A stretch of DNA of 33,896 nt from Candidatus Woesearchaeota archaeon. GTDB taxonomy: Archaea; Nanobdellota; Nanobdellia; Woesearchaeales; SKIA01. Each line of letters starts with the position of its first letter. The first letter of the stretch is position 1. The notes beneath the pieces were generated by a model. The model made no database searches. It saw only the letters and a list, made by a program, of their open reading frames with translations, and was not told where the DNA came from. The DNA lies in assembly GCA_007116645.1 (NCBI GenBank), contig SKIA01000001.1:1-33896 (forward strand). The letters are read 5' to 3'. The position numbers and the translations under genes were made by a program. Shown piece by piece: positions 1-7,690 of the stretch.

Positions 1-27
1 CACAAGGGGGCGCTCAGCAGTAACGCT
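1..27 (-). other. N-terminal tip of an intein at polymerase motif C
   Basis: Immediately after the YGD of motif C the reading frame continues S-V-T-A-E-R-P-L-V instead of TDS. A Ser (or Cys) nucleophile followed by V-T is the block A pattern of inteins, and insertion between the D and T of YGD/TDS is a classical intein site in archaeal family B polymerases (pol-c position). Only nine residues are in the window, so endonuclease domain and C-terminal HN are not seen. The Ser codon is at 25-27. Confidence 0.8.
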
Positions 28-1647
28 ATCGCCATAAATTACTTCAAAGCCCTTCTCGGAGATTACTTCACCAGCTTTTTTTGTGATGTGCTGACCAGTC
101 TTGGTGATAGCGTTTGCCATCTCCATTGAAAAAAACCTGCAGTTAGGACTTGCGAGCACACCAAAAAAGCTATTCATCAAAATCTTAATCGCAAAACGCG
201 CAAGCTCATCGCCTTGCTTACGTGCATCTTCGCGCGCCTCCCACAACTCTTGCAAGATCTTGGGCAAGATACCTGTGTCTTGCGAAAACACTGCGCCATT
301 CTCAGCAACAACATACTGACCATCAGATGACTGAAGACTGATGTCAGGCTTAAACGCCCATGGATCAATATTGAGCGTGCGAATAATTGATGGATATAGA
401 CTCTTAAAGTCGCACACGATAACGTAATCATAAATTCCTGGTTTAGACTCCATCACAAAACCACCAGTAATTGATTCAGTCTTTTGCGTGTACCCAGAAG
501 AAGGAGCAATAACGTTTCGCGCATGAAGACGCGGAAGATAGAGCATATCCAAAGAAGCAATAGATGCTTTTACGCGATCAAGCTGCATACCTGTTAACAG
601 CGAGCGCTTGACTGATAACCCGATAACGCCTGTTTTGTCAAGAATGTCTAAGACGAGCTGTGCGTCTTTTAAATTGTACTTAAGAAGTAATTCTGGATCG
701 TTTTTGTACGCATCAGCAATCTGCTCATAACGGTCCTTGCCAGTAAAGAGTTTTCCGTCACCCGCAAATTCTTGTGCTGCGCTCTCAAGCGTGTAGCTGT
801 CAAGACGAATAAAACTTGAACGCAGAAGTTGAATACCATCAAGCACCATGCGGCCAGGAATATCTGCTGATGAGTCGCGAAAAAACTCCGACATTAACCG
901 TAAAGAACAATCTCTTGGAAGACGACCCCACTCCCAAGATACTTCATGCTGGCGATATTTTTCTTGGAGTACTTTGAAATCAAAATCAATGACGTTCCAA
1001 CCAGTAATGATGTCAGGGTCGATATCTATAATTAATTCTGAAAGTGCTATGAGTAATTCTTTTTCTGTTTTACAGACGCGAGCACCCTTGACGTCTGACG
1101 AAGAAATAATCAATGTTTCCTTGCGATCTTTTGTTGCGAGCGCAACACTCCACAATTGTCCCGCACGTTTATCAGTCTCGATATCAATAGATAAAACCGT
1201 TAAGTCAGGAACCCAAAAGCTCGGGCTCACACGAGGATTTTTGTACACTCTATCAACACGCACTCCTTTCTCAAACTCCCCATCCAGCACGAGCGAACCA
1301 GTCAAGTTATTGTCAATGAGAAACCGATATTCAAAACGAATGTCTGCTTCAAAACACTGCACGCCAGCATCTTCTAATTCTCGACGCAAAGAAGGAATGT
1401 CTTTGGGGCTGGGAAGGAAGACTTTTGAGACAGGCTCTTTTGCAAACGTTGTGAAATCAGTAGATTGAATTTTTAAGTTGGAAACTGCTTTTGCAGTCTC
1501 AACATCAGACGATTTGATGTAAAAAAAGGGTTCTTGATCAAAATCAGCCCTAAAGGTCTCGCCGTTTTCCAAACGACCAACCAGCTGCACCACAGGTTTA
1601 TCATCAATAATGCTATACGTAGGATACACAATAAACCCTGAAACCAT
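1..1647 (-). CDS. polB: Family B DNA polymerase, Pol II-like, N-terminal part (intein-interrupted, runs off window)
   Basis: Replicative or repair DNA polymerase with 3'-5' exonuclease. Translating the minus strand from ATG at 1647 gives 549 codons to the window edge. Exo I is SIDIET (about residues 153-158), Exo II GWNVIDFD (216-223), Exo III YNLKDA (324-329); polymerase motif A is DFKSLYPSII and motif B KILMNSFFGV, followed by the start of motif C, IYGD. Several stretches (GWNV..FD, PGIYD, SLYPSIIRT, IDP) are closer to what I recall of E. coli Pol II than to the usual archaeal PolB1/PolB3, so I call it Pol II-like; that is from memory. After GD the expected TDS is replaced by SVTAERPLV, an intein N-terminus. 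The start is supported by a TATA-like box about 25 nt upstream and an in-frame stop just before it. Carboxy-terminal palm and thumb lie outside the window. Confidence 0.93.
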   Translation of the reverse strand, partial: MVSGFIVYPTYSIIDDKPVVQLVGRLENGETFRADFDQEPFFYIKSSDVETAKAVSNLKIQSTDFTTFAKEPVSKVFLPSPKDIPSLRRELEDAGVQCFEADIRFEYRFLIDNNLTGSLVLDGEFEKGVRVDRVYKNPRVSPSFWVPDLTVLSIDIETDKRAGQLWSVALATKDRKETLIISSSDVKGARVCKTEKELLIALSELIIDIDPDIITGWNVIDFDFKVLQEKYRQHEVSWEWGRLPRDCSLRLMSEFFRDSSADIPGRMVLDGIQLLRSSFIRLDSYTLESAAQEFAGDGKLFTGKDRYEQIADAYKNDPELLLKYNLKDAQLVLDILDKTGVIGLSVKRSLLTGMQLDRVKASIASLDMLYLPRLHARNVIAPSSGYTQKTESITGGFVMESKPGIYDYVIVCDFKSLYPSIIRTLNIDPWAFKPDISLQSSDGQYVVAENGAVFSQDTGILPKILQELWEAREDARKQGDELARFAIKILMNSFFGVLASPNCRFFSMEMANAITKTGQHITKKAGEVISEKGFEVIYGDSVTAERPLV

Positions 1648-1666
1648 ACTCTGCGTAAGCGCGCCT

Positions 1667-1676
1667 GATTAATAAA
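1667..1676 (-). promoter_or_regulatory. TATA-like box for polB
   Basis: Reading the minus strand, TTTATTAATC lies 20-29 nt upstream of the polymerase ATG at 1647, the spacing expected for a leaderless archaeal transcript. Confidence 0.45.
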
Positions 1677-1693
1677 CTACACGCCCATAAAAC

Positions 1694-1702
1694 CTTATAA
1701 AC
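1694..1702 (+). promoter_or_regulatory. TATA-like box for the 1724 gene
   Basis: CTTATAAAC lies 22-30 nt before ATG 1724. Together with the polB box it forms a compact divergent promoter region of 76 bases. Confidence 0.55.
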
Positions 1703-1723
1703 CAATAGACGCAAAAGGGGTGT

Positions 1724-2089
1724 ATGAATATCGCAGCAGAGCTTGGACGCATGCTCTTACTCCTCTTCTTAACCTGCGTTATCGTAGCTGTACTGTGGCA
1801 AGTACCATGGTTTATGGCCCTCATACTCCTTCTTCCTTTAGGTCTTTCAGTCCTCATGTGGCCCCAGCCAAGCACGGCAGTCTCATACTTGGTTGGAGCA
1901 ATTGTCGGAACACTCTTCACGGCGTGGTCAGTGCTTGGAGCAATAGAAAACCCGCACCAAGGACCGCTCGTGTTCTTATGGCTGCCACTCATCTGGGGAC
2001 CTGCAGGTGTATTGATCAAACGGGCAGAAATACTACTCAAGTACGTCTGGGTGCGCTCAAAAACGCGCGAAGAACTGCCTCCATTGTGA
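1724..2089 (+). CDS. Small integral membrane protein, unknown function
   Basis: 121 residues, almost wholly hydrophobic, with about four membrane segments (roughly residues 8-27, 28-47, 53-72 and 80-100) and a basic C-terminal tail ending RSKTREELPPL. I do not recognise a family. It is divergent from polB and stands alone; the next gene downstream is a pseudogene on the other strand. The start is chosen because a TATA-like box is 22-30 nt upstream. An overlapping reading in another frame over the same bases is rejected as a shadow because this one has consistent membrane-protein composition. Confidence 0.7.
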   Translation: MNIAAELGRMLLLLFLTCVIVAVLWQVPWFMALILLLPLGLSVLMWPQPSTAVSYLVGAIVGTLFTAWSVLGAIENPHQGPLVFLWLPLIWGPAGVLIKRAEILLKYVWVRSKTREELPPL

Positions 2090-2128
2090 AAGTAGTCAGT
2101 GCAAAAATCGCAAACAACACCGCACCGC

Positions 2129-2551
2129 TTAGTCTCTAGCAGGAAAACGCATGCTCACTTCTTGCACACCAAAGCGTGCATAAAAGCCAATAAGTTCGTC
2201 CTTACAATTTGGAATAACCTTATAGCAGCCCTCTTTTTCAGCTCGCAATAAAACAGCCTTAATCAATGCAGAATCAACGCCATTTCCCTCAAACCTCCTA
2301 CGAGTCGCTACACTCTCAATATGACCGCAGATGCTACCTTCATAAATGAATTTTTACTTTAAACGCAACGTGACAGTCCCAACAATGCTTGCTTCTGAAT
2401 CAGCCACAAAAATCACCGAACCCTACTACTTAATGCGAGCAAATACTGATTGCGCGTCGTTAATGTCTCCCACCTCAGATCGATTAGCGAGATTTGTAAA
2501 CAAGCTGGGGTCTATGAAATCAATTTCATTAAGCTCCCTGACGCTAAATTC
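2129..2551 (-). pseudogene. Glucosamine-phosphate N-acetyltransferase-like (GNA1-type GNAT), broken by in-frame stops
   Basis: Reading the minus strand in one continuous frame gives a recognisable GNA1-type GNAT domain: VRELNEIDF near the N-terminus, IVGTVTLRLK, then KFIYEGSICGHIESV, an acetyl-CoA loop RRRFEGNG, and the family's KEGCYKVI...GFYARFG at the C-terminus. Three in-frame stops interrupt it: two adjacent TAG codons (2423-2428) and a TAA (2354-2356), plus a TAG just before the apparent N-terminus (2552-2554). No frameshift is needed, so decay looks recent and by point mutation. GNA1 acetylates glucosamine-6-phosphate; its position downstream of the sugar operon suggests it once belonged to that pathway. 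The stops are of two kinds, so pyrrolysine read-through alone would not rescue it. The remaining bases 2555-2683 and 2090-2128 show nothing I can identify. Confidence 0.8.
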
Positions 2552-2683
2552 CTACTGAAGTAGTGCTATATCAGTTTGTAAATTTGGCGCAGATGAGTCG
2601 AATAAGACACCTGAACCGGTCACGATAAGTCACGGTTTTGAACAACTTGAAGTATCAATAGCGAGATCAGAGTTCATAAAAGT

Positions 2684-3595
2684 CTAATTTTGCTTTGCTT
2701 CAGTATAGCACTGATTGACACATCTAACAACATCTTCATTGTCGAAAGAAATTTTACCAATTACATGTTCATAAAAATCTCGAATGCAATCCTCGTACTC
2801 GTGCCACAGACTACCCTTAAAATTCACTGTCCTGATGTCATGCTTAGTTTCAGCAATAAGGTCAGCATGGTGACTCTTGTTTGCTGTATAGACTGAGATA
2901 TCTTTGCACTCACCATCAAAATTCCAATCAAGCTCTATAGTGCCTCTGCCTGTCTTGAAAGAAAAGTCAATATACGCATGAGATTCGTTTTCACCCGCAT
3001 AACCCCCCATGTAGGCCCGCTCAATACTTATCTCGCCCACCAGTAGACGAATAAGATCAAAAACATTACTCCCATTGTCAATAACGCACCCTCCACCACT
3101 TTTAGCGTTGTACAGATACCAATCGCTATCAGAGTGCTGCTTAATATTTTCCAGATAACGGGCATGGATGACTTTAATTGGCTCATCAATAGCCTCGTGA
3201 AATTTTTTGAAGTGAAAATTATACCTCCTATGAAATGCCGTCATCAGTGTCAGATGGCGCTCGTTTGCTAAGACCTGTAGCATCGCTGCATCTGCTATAG
3301 TAAAACAGAGGGGTTTTTCACAAAGAACATGCTTCCCTTTACTTAAAAAATCCTGAGCACATAATACGTGTAAATGATTAGGCAAACAAATTATAGCAGC
3401 ATCTACAGACTTCATCACCACTTCATCAGCACACAGCTCTTGATACGACCTGTAAAATGAACAAGACGTCTCAGAAATGTCATTTTTTTTATCACAGATT
3501 GCGACTATCTTGAAATTTGGCGATTGTTTAAGAGCAGCAAAAAAATACTTACCAACCACCCCCATACCGATAAGTGCTACGCGTATAATAGTCAA
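2684..3595 (-). CDS. Gfo/Idh/MocA family oxidoreductase
   Basis: 303 residues; NAD(P)-dependent sugar or inositol dehydrogenase of the Gfo/Idh/MocA family. The N-terminal Rossmann fold has the dinucleotide motif G-M-G-V-V-G (residues 10-15), and the family's conserved EKP (93-95, in LCEKPL) supplies the catalytic lysine. The second half matches the substrate-binding alpha/beta domain, with GGGCVIDNGSNVFDLI where members place the DxxxH/N active-site helix; here N and D stand where His is usual, which could change chemistry. Last gene of the five-gene minus-strand operon; its start overlaps the stop of the aminotransferase gene by 4 nt, so it is probably translationally coupled. Likely oxidises a carbinol to a keto group before amination or reduces one after it. 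The precise substrate is not readable. Confidence 0.88.
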   Translation of the reverse strand: MTIIRVALIGMGVVGKYFFAALKQSPNFKIVAICDKKNDISETSCSFYRSYQELCADEVVMKSVDAAIICLPNHLHVLCAQDFLSKGKHVLCEKPLCFTIADAAMLQVLANERHLTLMTAFHRRYNFHFKKFHEAIDEPIKVIHARYLENIKQHSDSDWYLYNAKSGGGCVIDNGSNVFDLIRLLVGEISIERAYMGGYAGENESHAYIDFSFKTGRGTIELDWNFDGECKDISVYTANKSHHADLIAETKHDIRTVNFKGSLWHEYEDCIRDFYEHVIGKISFDNEDVVRCVNQCYTEAKQN

Positions 3596-4728
3596 AAAGC
3601 ATCCCCCGAAGTTGCAAGCGAATTAACAGTTGTTGCTATCTTTTTAGCCATTGTTACAGTAATACTAGGATTCATCGGAATGGCAAAAACATGTTTAGCA
3701 ATATGCTGTGCATTGACAACCGTCCCACAAATTGTGACTTTTTCCTTAAGAGACTCAATTGCAGGAATTTCTTGAGGATAGTAGATATTAGTTTCTATAC
3801 CTGCTAGTGACAGTTGTGTAAGCAACCAGTCTCTATTGGCTTTTTCCCCCCTAAGGATTACAGGATACACATAATACGAGTTAGTATCTTGTTTTTTTTC
3901 ATTTTGCGATGGCAACTCAAAAACGTTCTTTTCAAGCGTCTCATTATATACTAGCGCTATCTCTCGACGTTTTTTAATCCAGTCCGCCAAATGACCCAGT
4001 TTCGTAGTAAGAACGACAGCTTGCAAGGCATCCATACGTGCACAGTATCCTATCTCCAAAAAGTTGTACTTATCTGTTCGTCCATGATTCCGTAGTCTTC
4101 TCGCTTTATCAGATATATGCATATCATTTGTTACGATTGCCCCTGCATCTCCGAAAGCGCCAAGAGTTTTTGCAGGCATAAAGCTATAGCACGTTGCGTT
4201 CCCTATTGACCCAAGCGCTTTCCCCTGTGCTATCGTACCATGTGCTTGTGCAGCATCATTAAGTAAAAGAAGACCATGCTTTTTACAAATAGCAGATATA
4301 CGGCGCATGTTACATGGAATTCCGTAGAGATGGACAGGCAGTATCGCCTTGGTTTTTTCTGTGATCGCTTCTTCAATCCTCTCAGGATCAATAAGCCCTC
4401 GCTTGTCCACGTCAACGATGACAGGAACCGCTCCGACATGCAATATTGCTTCAATAGTGGCCACAAACGTAAGTGCTGTGGTGATAACCTCATCTCCGGG
4501 CCTCACTCCTATACTTAACAACGCTATCATCAATGCGTCAGTTCCTGAAGAAACTCCAACACAGTATTTTGCGCCAGTAAAAGACGCGAAAGCTGCTTCA
4601 AACCGCTCAACTTCGATTCCATTAATGAAGCTTCCTTCGACCATTAATTTTTCCATGGCCGGAAGAAGTGCGTCTTGAATTTGTTCATATTCCCAAGTAA
4701 GGTTTCTCAAAGAAATTCTATCATTCAT
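3592..4728 (-). CDS. DegT/DnrJ/EryC1/StrS family PLP-dependent sugar aminotransferase
   Basis: 378 residues, a full-length sugar (or cyclitol) aminotransferase that puts an amino group on a keto-sugar using pyridoxal phosphate. The PLP lysine is K187 in SFMPAKTLGAFGDAGA; the cofactor-contacting aspartate is in NDAAQAHG (D158), and the substrate/PLP-phosphate region SSGTDAL is at 60-66. PVHLYG (131-136) is typical. Located in the middle of the operon between a dehydrogenase gene (4-nt overlap) and the large fusion gene (8-nt overlap). Dehydrogenase plus DegT enzyme is the usual pair for making 3-amino sugars (WbpB/WbpE) or kanosamine (NtdC/NtdA); which applies here is inference. Confidence 0.95.
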   Translation of the reverse strand: MNDRISLRNLTWEYEQIQDALLPAMEKLMVEGSFINGIEVERFEAAFASFTGAKYCVGVSSGTDALMIALLSIGVRPGDEVITTALTFVATIEAILHVGAVPVIVDVDKRGLIDPERIEEAITEKTKAILPVHLYGIPCNMRRISAICKKHGLLLLNDAAQAHGTIAQGKALGSIGNATCYSFMPAKTLGAFGDAGAIVTNDMHISDKARRLRNHGRTDKYNFLEIGYCARMDALQAVVLTTKLGHLADWIKKRREIALVYNETLEKNVFELPSQNEKKQDTNSYYVYPVILRGEKANRDWLLTQLSLAGIETNIYYPQEIPAIESLKEKVTICGTVVNAQHIAKHVFAIPMNPSITVTMAKKIATTVNSLATSGDAF

Positions 4729-7690
4729 TGTTCAATCCTACCGGTTTTCTTTGTTCAAGAGAGCGATATATCGCTTCAATGACCTCGATGACAGCAATAC
4801 TCTCCTCTCCTGTGGGATAACAAGTTGGTTCATAAAACGATTTTCCAAAAGCATCAATTAGCTTTCTATGCCCCGAACCGTATATATCATCATTTCCCTT
4901 ATCCTCGGAATTATGAGTGGTTTCTGCTGAACCCATCCATTGGTCGATAGTATTCAGGGCACATCCTCCTATTTTGATTGTTGCATTGTCGCCAATCAGC
5001 GAGCAAGATCCTTCGCTATTCTTAGGGTAAGCAATAGTGGATATCTCTATGGTGCCAATGCTGCCTGACGGAAGAGTGAGGGTAGCAACGATGGCATCCT
5101 CAAAATCGATATCATGTGAAAATGTCCTCCCATAAGCGAACACCTCAACAGGTTGTTGCTGGGTCAGATGTATTAACAAATCTATGAAGTGGATACCTTG
5201 ATTAAAAAGCAATCCTCCATCTTCCTTTTTTTTGCCGTGCCAGTCTGCATAGTATTGCTCGGTGCGGAACCATCTCACGACTATAGCTACTATATGTGGA
5301 GGAGTGAGTTCTCCAACACACAGCGCATTCTTAACTCGTTTTACTGCGTTGTTATATCTATTTTGAAAAGCGACGCATAACTTCCTATTCTCTTCAGAAA
5401 AAATCTTAACGACTGCTCTTGCTTCTTTGGAACTTAGAGCCAAGGGTTTTTCAACCAAGCAATCCTTACCTTTTCTTGCAGCATCAATAGCCATCCCCGA
5501 GTGCAGGTTGCTTGGTGTACAGATGTCAACAGTATCGATATCATCATCTTGAAGCATTTTATTATAATCAGTATACATCTTAACCCAAGGGAGAGGTTTA
5601 AATAATTTTTTAGGATTAGAGTCGCACAAGGCAAACAGAACTGTATCCGGAGAATCATTAATCGCGGCGATATGTTTATGGTGAATGCGTCCAAGCCCTA
5701 CAAGTCCTATCTTACGAGGACGAGATGCAGTATACCCAAGCACTCTTGCTTGGTTGAGAAGCTCTGCTTGATACCGACTACAGTCAAAATCAAGTTCAAT
5801 ACCTTCAAAATAATCCCGAGCCATAGTTGAATAGTCACGCGACTCGCACACTTCCAGTAAAGTTGTTCTTTCACCACGAAGTATCGCAAGAAGATCAATC
5901 ATTTGTGGCTCGTCAATAGGAAGCATCAGATCAAGCGCTTGGTTGTGCCAGTCAGGGCGACCATAAAATTGCCTGTACGCACGAGCAAAGTCTTTGTCAT
6001 AGGAACTCGCACTGGAGATATGAACTGTGCTGATTTTTCCTGAATAACTTTTCAGGGTTTGTAACACTTTTTGAGGCACCTGTACACTTTCTTTACTGAT
6101 GTGCCAGGTGAGTAAATGACCCAAGTCAATACACAGAGAGAAATGTGCTAATTCATCAATTTGTTGAAGTATAAGATCCATAGTTTGGGGGGAAAACTCA
6201 CAAGTTCCACTAGTTCCTTTCGCCCCGGGTAGTTCTAAAGTAATCGGGGTAACCAGTGTACTATAAGCTTTTTTTAGTTCTTTTATAATGTGAGTTGCGA
6301 TTGCAATGTCATCTTCTGCATTAATTTTTAGCTTCTTTGCGGTTGTCTGAACATTCATTTCGCGCGTCTCTTTGTAACCTAAGCCAGGTATACTTTGTTG
6401 CCCAGCAAAAAGATCATAGTTTATCGGAATGTCTGTACAAAAGCTCGCCGCAATCGCCCTATCTTTCGCAAGTAAATCTACGTAATCAACACCATCAGAA
6501 ATCGCCTTTTTTATAGAAGTTCCATGAAAAGCGAGAATTGGAACCGTCTTAGCTACTCGCTTTGCCATAAGATAATTAACTTCCTCAAACATGGGCGTTA
6601 GACCTAGAGAAACACCGTCATATCCTTGCTTACGGAGTTGTACAAGAAACGACTCAAGATTCTCTGCTTCCTGAAGCTTCCTAAGTGTTGAGAAGGAAAT
6701 ATCAACGCATCGTTTGTTGTTTGTGGCAAGCATGGCCCTTGTTACTGCAAGATGCTTAACTTTCTGATAATGCATATCGCAATATGTGTTTATTTGTTGG
6801 GTGATGCTGTGATGTAAATCATTGTTATCTTTTTGAGCAATGTATATGTCTATGGTGCCACGGTGTCGTAGCAATCCAGTAGATTCAATCTCCTCTTCTA
6901 TACACTGTTTGACACGCTTCTTAAGGGCAGACCATTGTTTCGGTCGTATTCGATGGTCCTCCCAGCCATTGCTATTGCGCATCATCATTGCTGAAGTGTA
7001 GTAGTCAAGAGCATCTTTTATCTTGTGAAAAAGTAGATCATTATGATACTGATGTTTATCAACTTGGCTGAACACCTGTTCTACATTTTTCTGTGCGTTT
7101 ATTCCTGAGAACGCGAGGTAGGTACTCGTATCATGCATAAAGGGAGGAAACGAGAGTTTTTCTAACGCTTGGTAGTGTATTCGATTTAATCCGTCTGAGG
7201 GTTCATAAAGACCGGTTGCGACAATTATTATTGCACCTTGTTTTGCGACCCTCTTTATCTCTTTGAGTGCTTTCATCTTATCCTCTACATGGTGAAGTAC
7301 AAAACTACAGATCACGATGTCAAAGGTGGCTGTTGCGAATGGCAGTTTACCCACATCTGCTTCCAAAAAACGCTTCTCGCAAGACAGTTTTTCTAAACGT
7401 GCTGTGGACTGTCTAATCATTTCAGCGGAGATATCAACTCCAGTTATGCTTGAAAAAGCGAATCGCTTTGACAGATGTTGGATAAGGTGACCTGTACCAC
7501 ACCCAACATCGAGAATGTTGAGGTTCTGTTTACCATTCAACCGTTGATCGATCAAATCTCCCAACGCCGTAGGATAACTTTTCTCAGCTGTCCCTAAGTT
7601 TTTCCAAGCATCTATACGCGTATTTAGGGGCTGTGCAGATAAATAATACGCTCGCTTTACTGTAACTTCATTAGTGAGCCCGTCAGCCAT
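4721..7690 (-). CDS. Three-domain fusion: SAM methyltransferase + TIM-barrel sugar isomerase/epimerase-like + Gfo/Idh/MocA dehydrogenase
   Basis: 989 residues in one uninterrupted frame. Domain 1 (about 1-290) is a class I SAM methyltransferase: motif I LDVGCGTGH (60-68), acidic GVDIS (84-88), and FDIVICSFVLHHV at the substrate strand. Domain 2 (about 310-650) looks like the AP-endonuclease-2 / xylose-isomerase-like TIM barrel, with putative metal-site strands LELPG (485-489), CIDLGH (520-525), VHIS (556-559) and LLEVCE (611-616). Domain 3 (about 659-989) is a Gfo/Idh/MocA enzyme: GLVGLGRIHHKH, EKPL (747-750), and FRTEQYYADW...GGLLFNQGIHFIDLL, which resembles the WlbA/WbpB class acting on UDP-GlcNAc uronic acid. 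The three activities probably act on successive intermediates of one sugar. Overlaps both neighbours by 8 nt. I do not know this architecture from a named protein. Confidence 0.88.
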   Translation of the reverse strand: MADGLTNEVTVKRAYYLSAQPLNTRIDAWKNLGTAEKSYPTALGDLIDQRLNGKQNLNILDVGCGTGHLIQHLSKRFAFSSITGVDISAEMIRQSTARLEKLSCEKRFLEADVGKLPFATATFDIVICSFVLHHVEDKMKALKEIKRVAKQGAIIIVATGLYEPSDGLNRIHYQALEKLSFPPFMHDTSTYLAFSGINAQKNVEQVFSQVDKHQYHNDLLFHKIKDALDYYTSAMMMRNSNGWEDHRIRPKQWSALKKRVKQCIEEEIESTGLLRHRGTIDIYIAQKDNNDLHHSITQQINTYCDMHYQKVKHLAVTRAMLATNNKRCVDISFSTLRKLQEAENLESFLVQLRKQGYDGVSLGLTPMFEEVNYLMAKRVAKTVPILAFHGTSIKKAISDGVDYVDLLAKDRAIAASFCTDIPINYDLFAGQQSIPGLGYKETREMNVQTTAKKLKINAEDDIAIATHIIKELKKAYSTLVTPITLELPGAKGTSGTCEFSPQTMDLILQQIDELAHFSLCIDLGHLLTWHISKESVQVPQKVLQTLKSYSGKISTVHISSASSYDKDFARAYRQFYGRPDWHNQALDLMLPIDEPQMIDLLAILRGERTTLLEVCESRDYSTMARDYFEGIELDFDCSRYQAELLNQARVLGYTASRPRKIGLVGLGRIHHKHIAAINDSPDTVLFALCDSNPKKLFKPLPWVKMYTDYNKMLQDDDIDTVDICTPSNLHSGMAIDAARKGKDCLVEKPLALSSKEARAVVKIFSEENRKLCVAFQNRYNNAVKRVKNALCVGELTPPHIVAIVVRWFRTEQYYADWHGKKKEDGGLLFNQGIHFIDLLIHLTQQQPVEVFAYGRTFSHDIDFEDAIVATLTLPSGSIGTIEISTIAYPKNSEGSCSLIGDNATIKIGGCALNTIDQWMGSAETTHNSEDKGNDDIYGSGHRKLIDAFGKSFYEPTCYPTGEESIAVIEVIEAIYRSLEQRKPVGLNNE

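Noticed and set aside
848..1468. 206-residue plus-strand open frame
   Set aside because: Lies antisense to the polymerase gene, whose exonuclease motifs are clear on the other strand; its composition is not protein-like.
1720..2139. 139-residue plus-strand frame overlapping the small membrane protein gene
   Set aside because: Shadow frame with Arg/Thr/His-rich composition; the 1724 frame over the same bases encodes coherent membrane helices.
2423..2428. Tandem TAG codons in the GNA1-like frame read as pyrrolysine
   Set aside because: A TAA also interrupts the frame and no pyrrolysine machinery is visible; a pseudogene is simpler.
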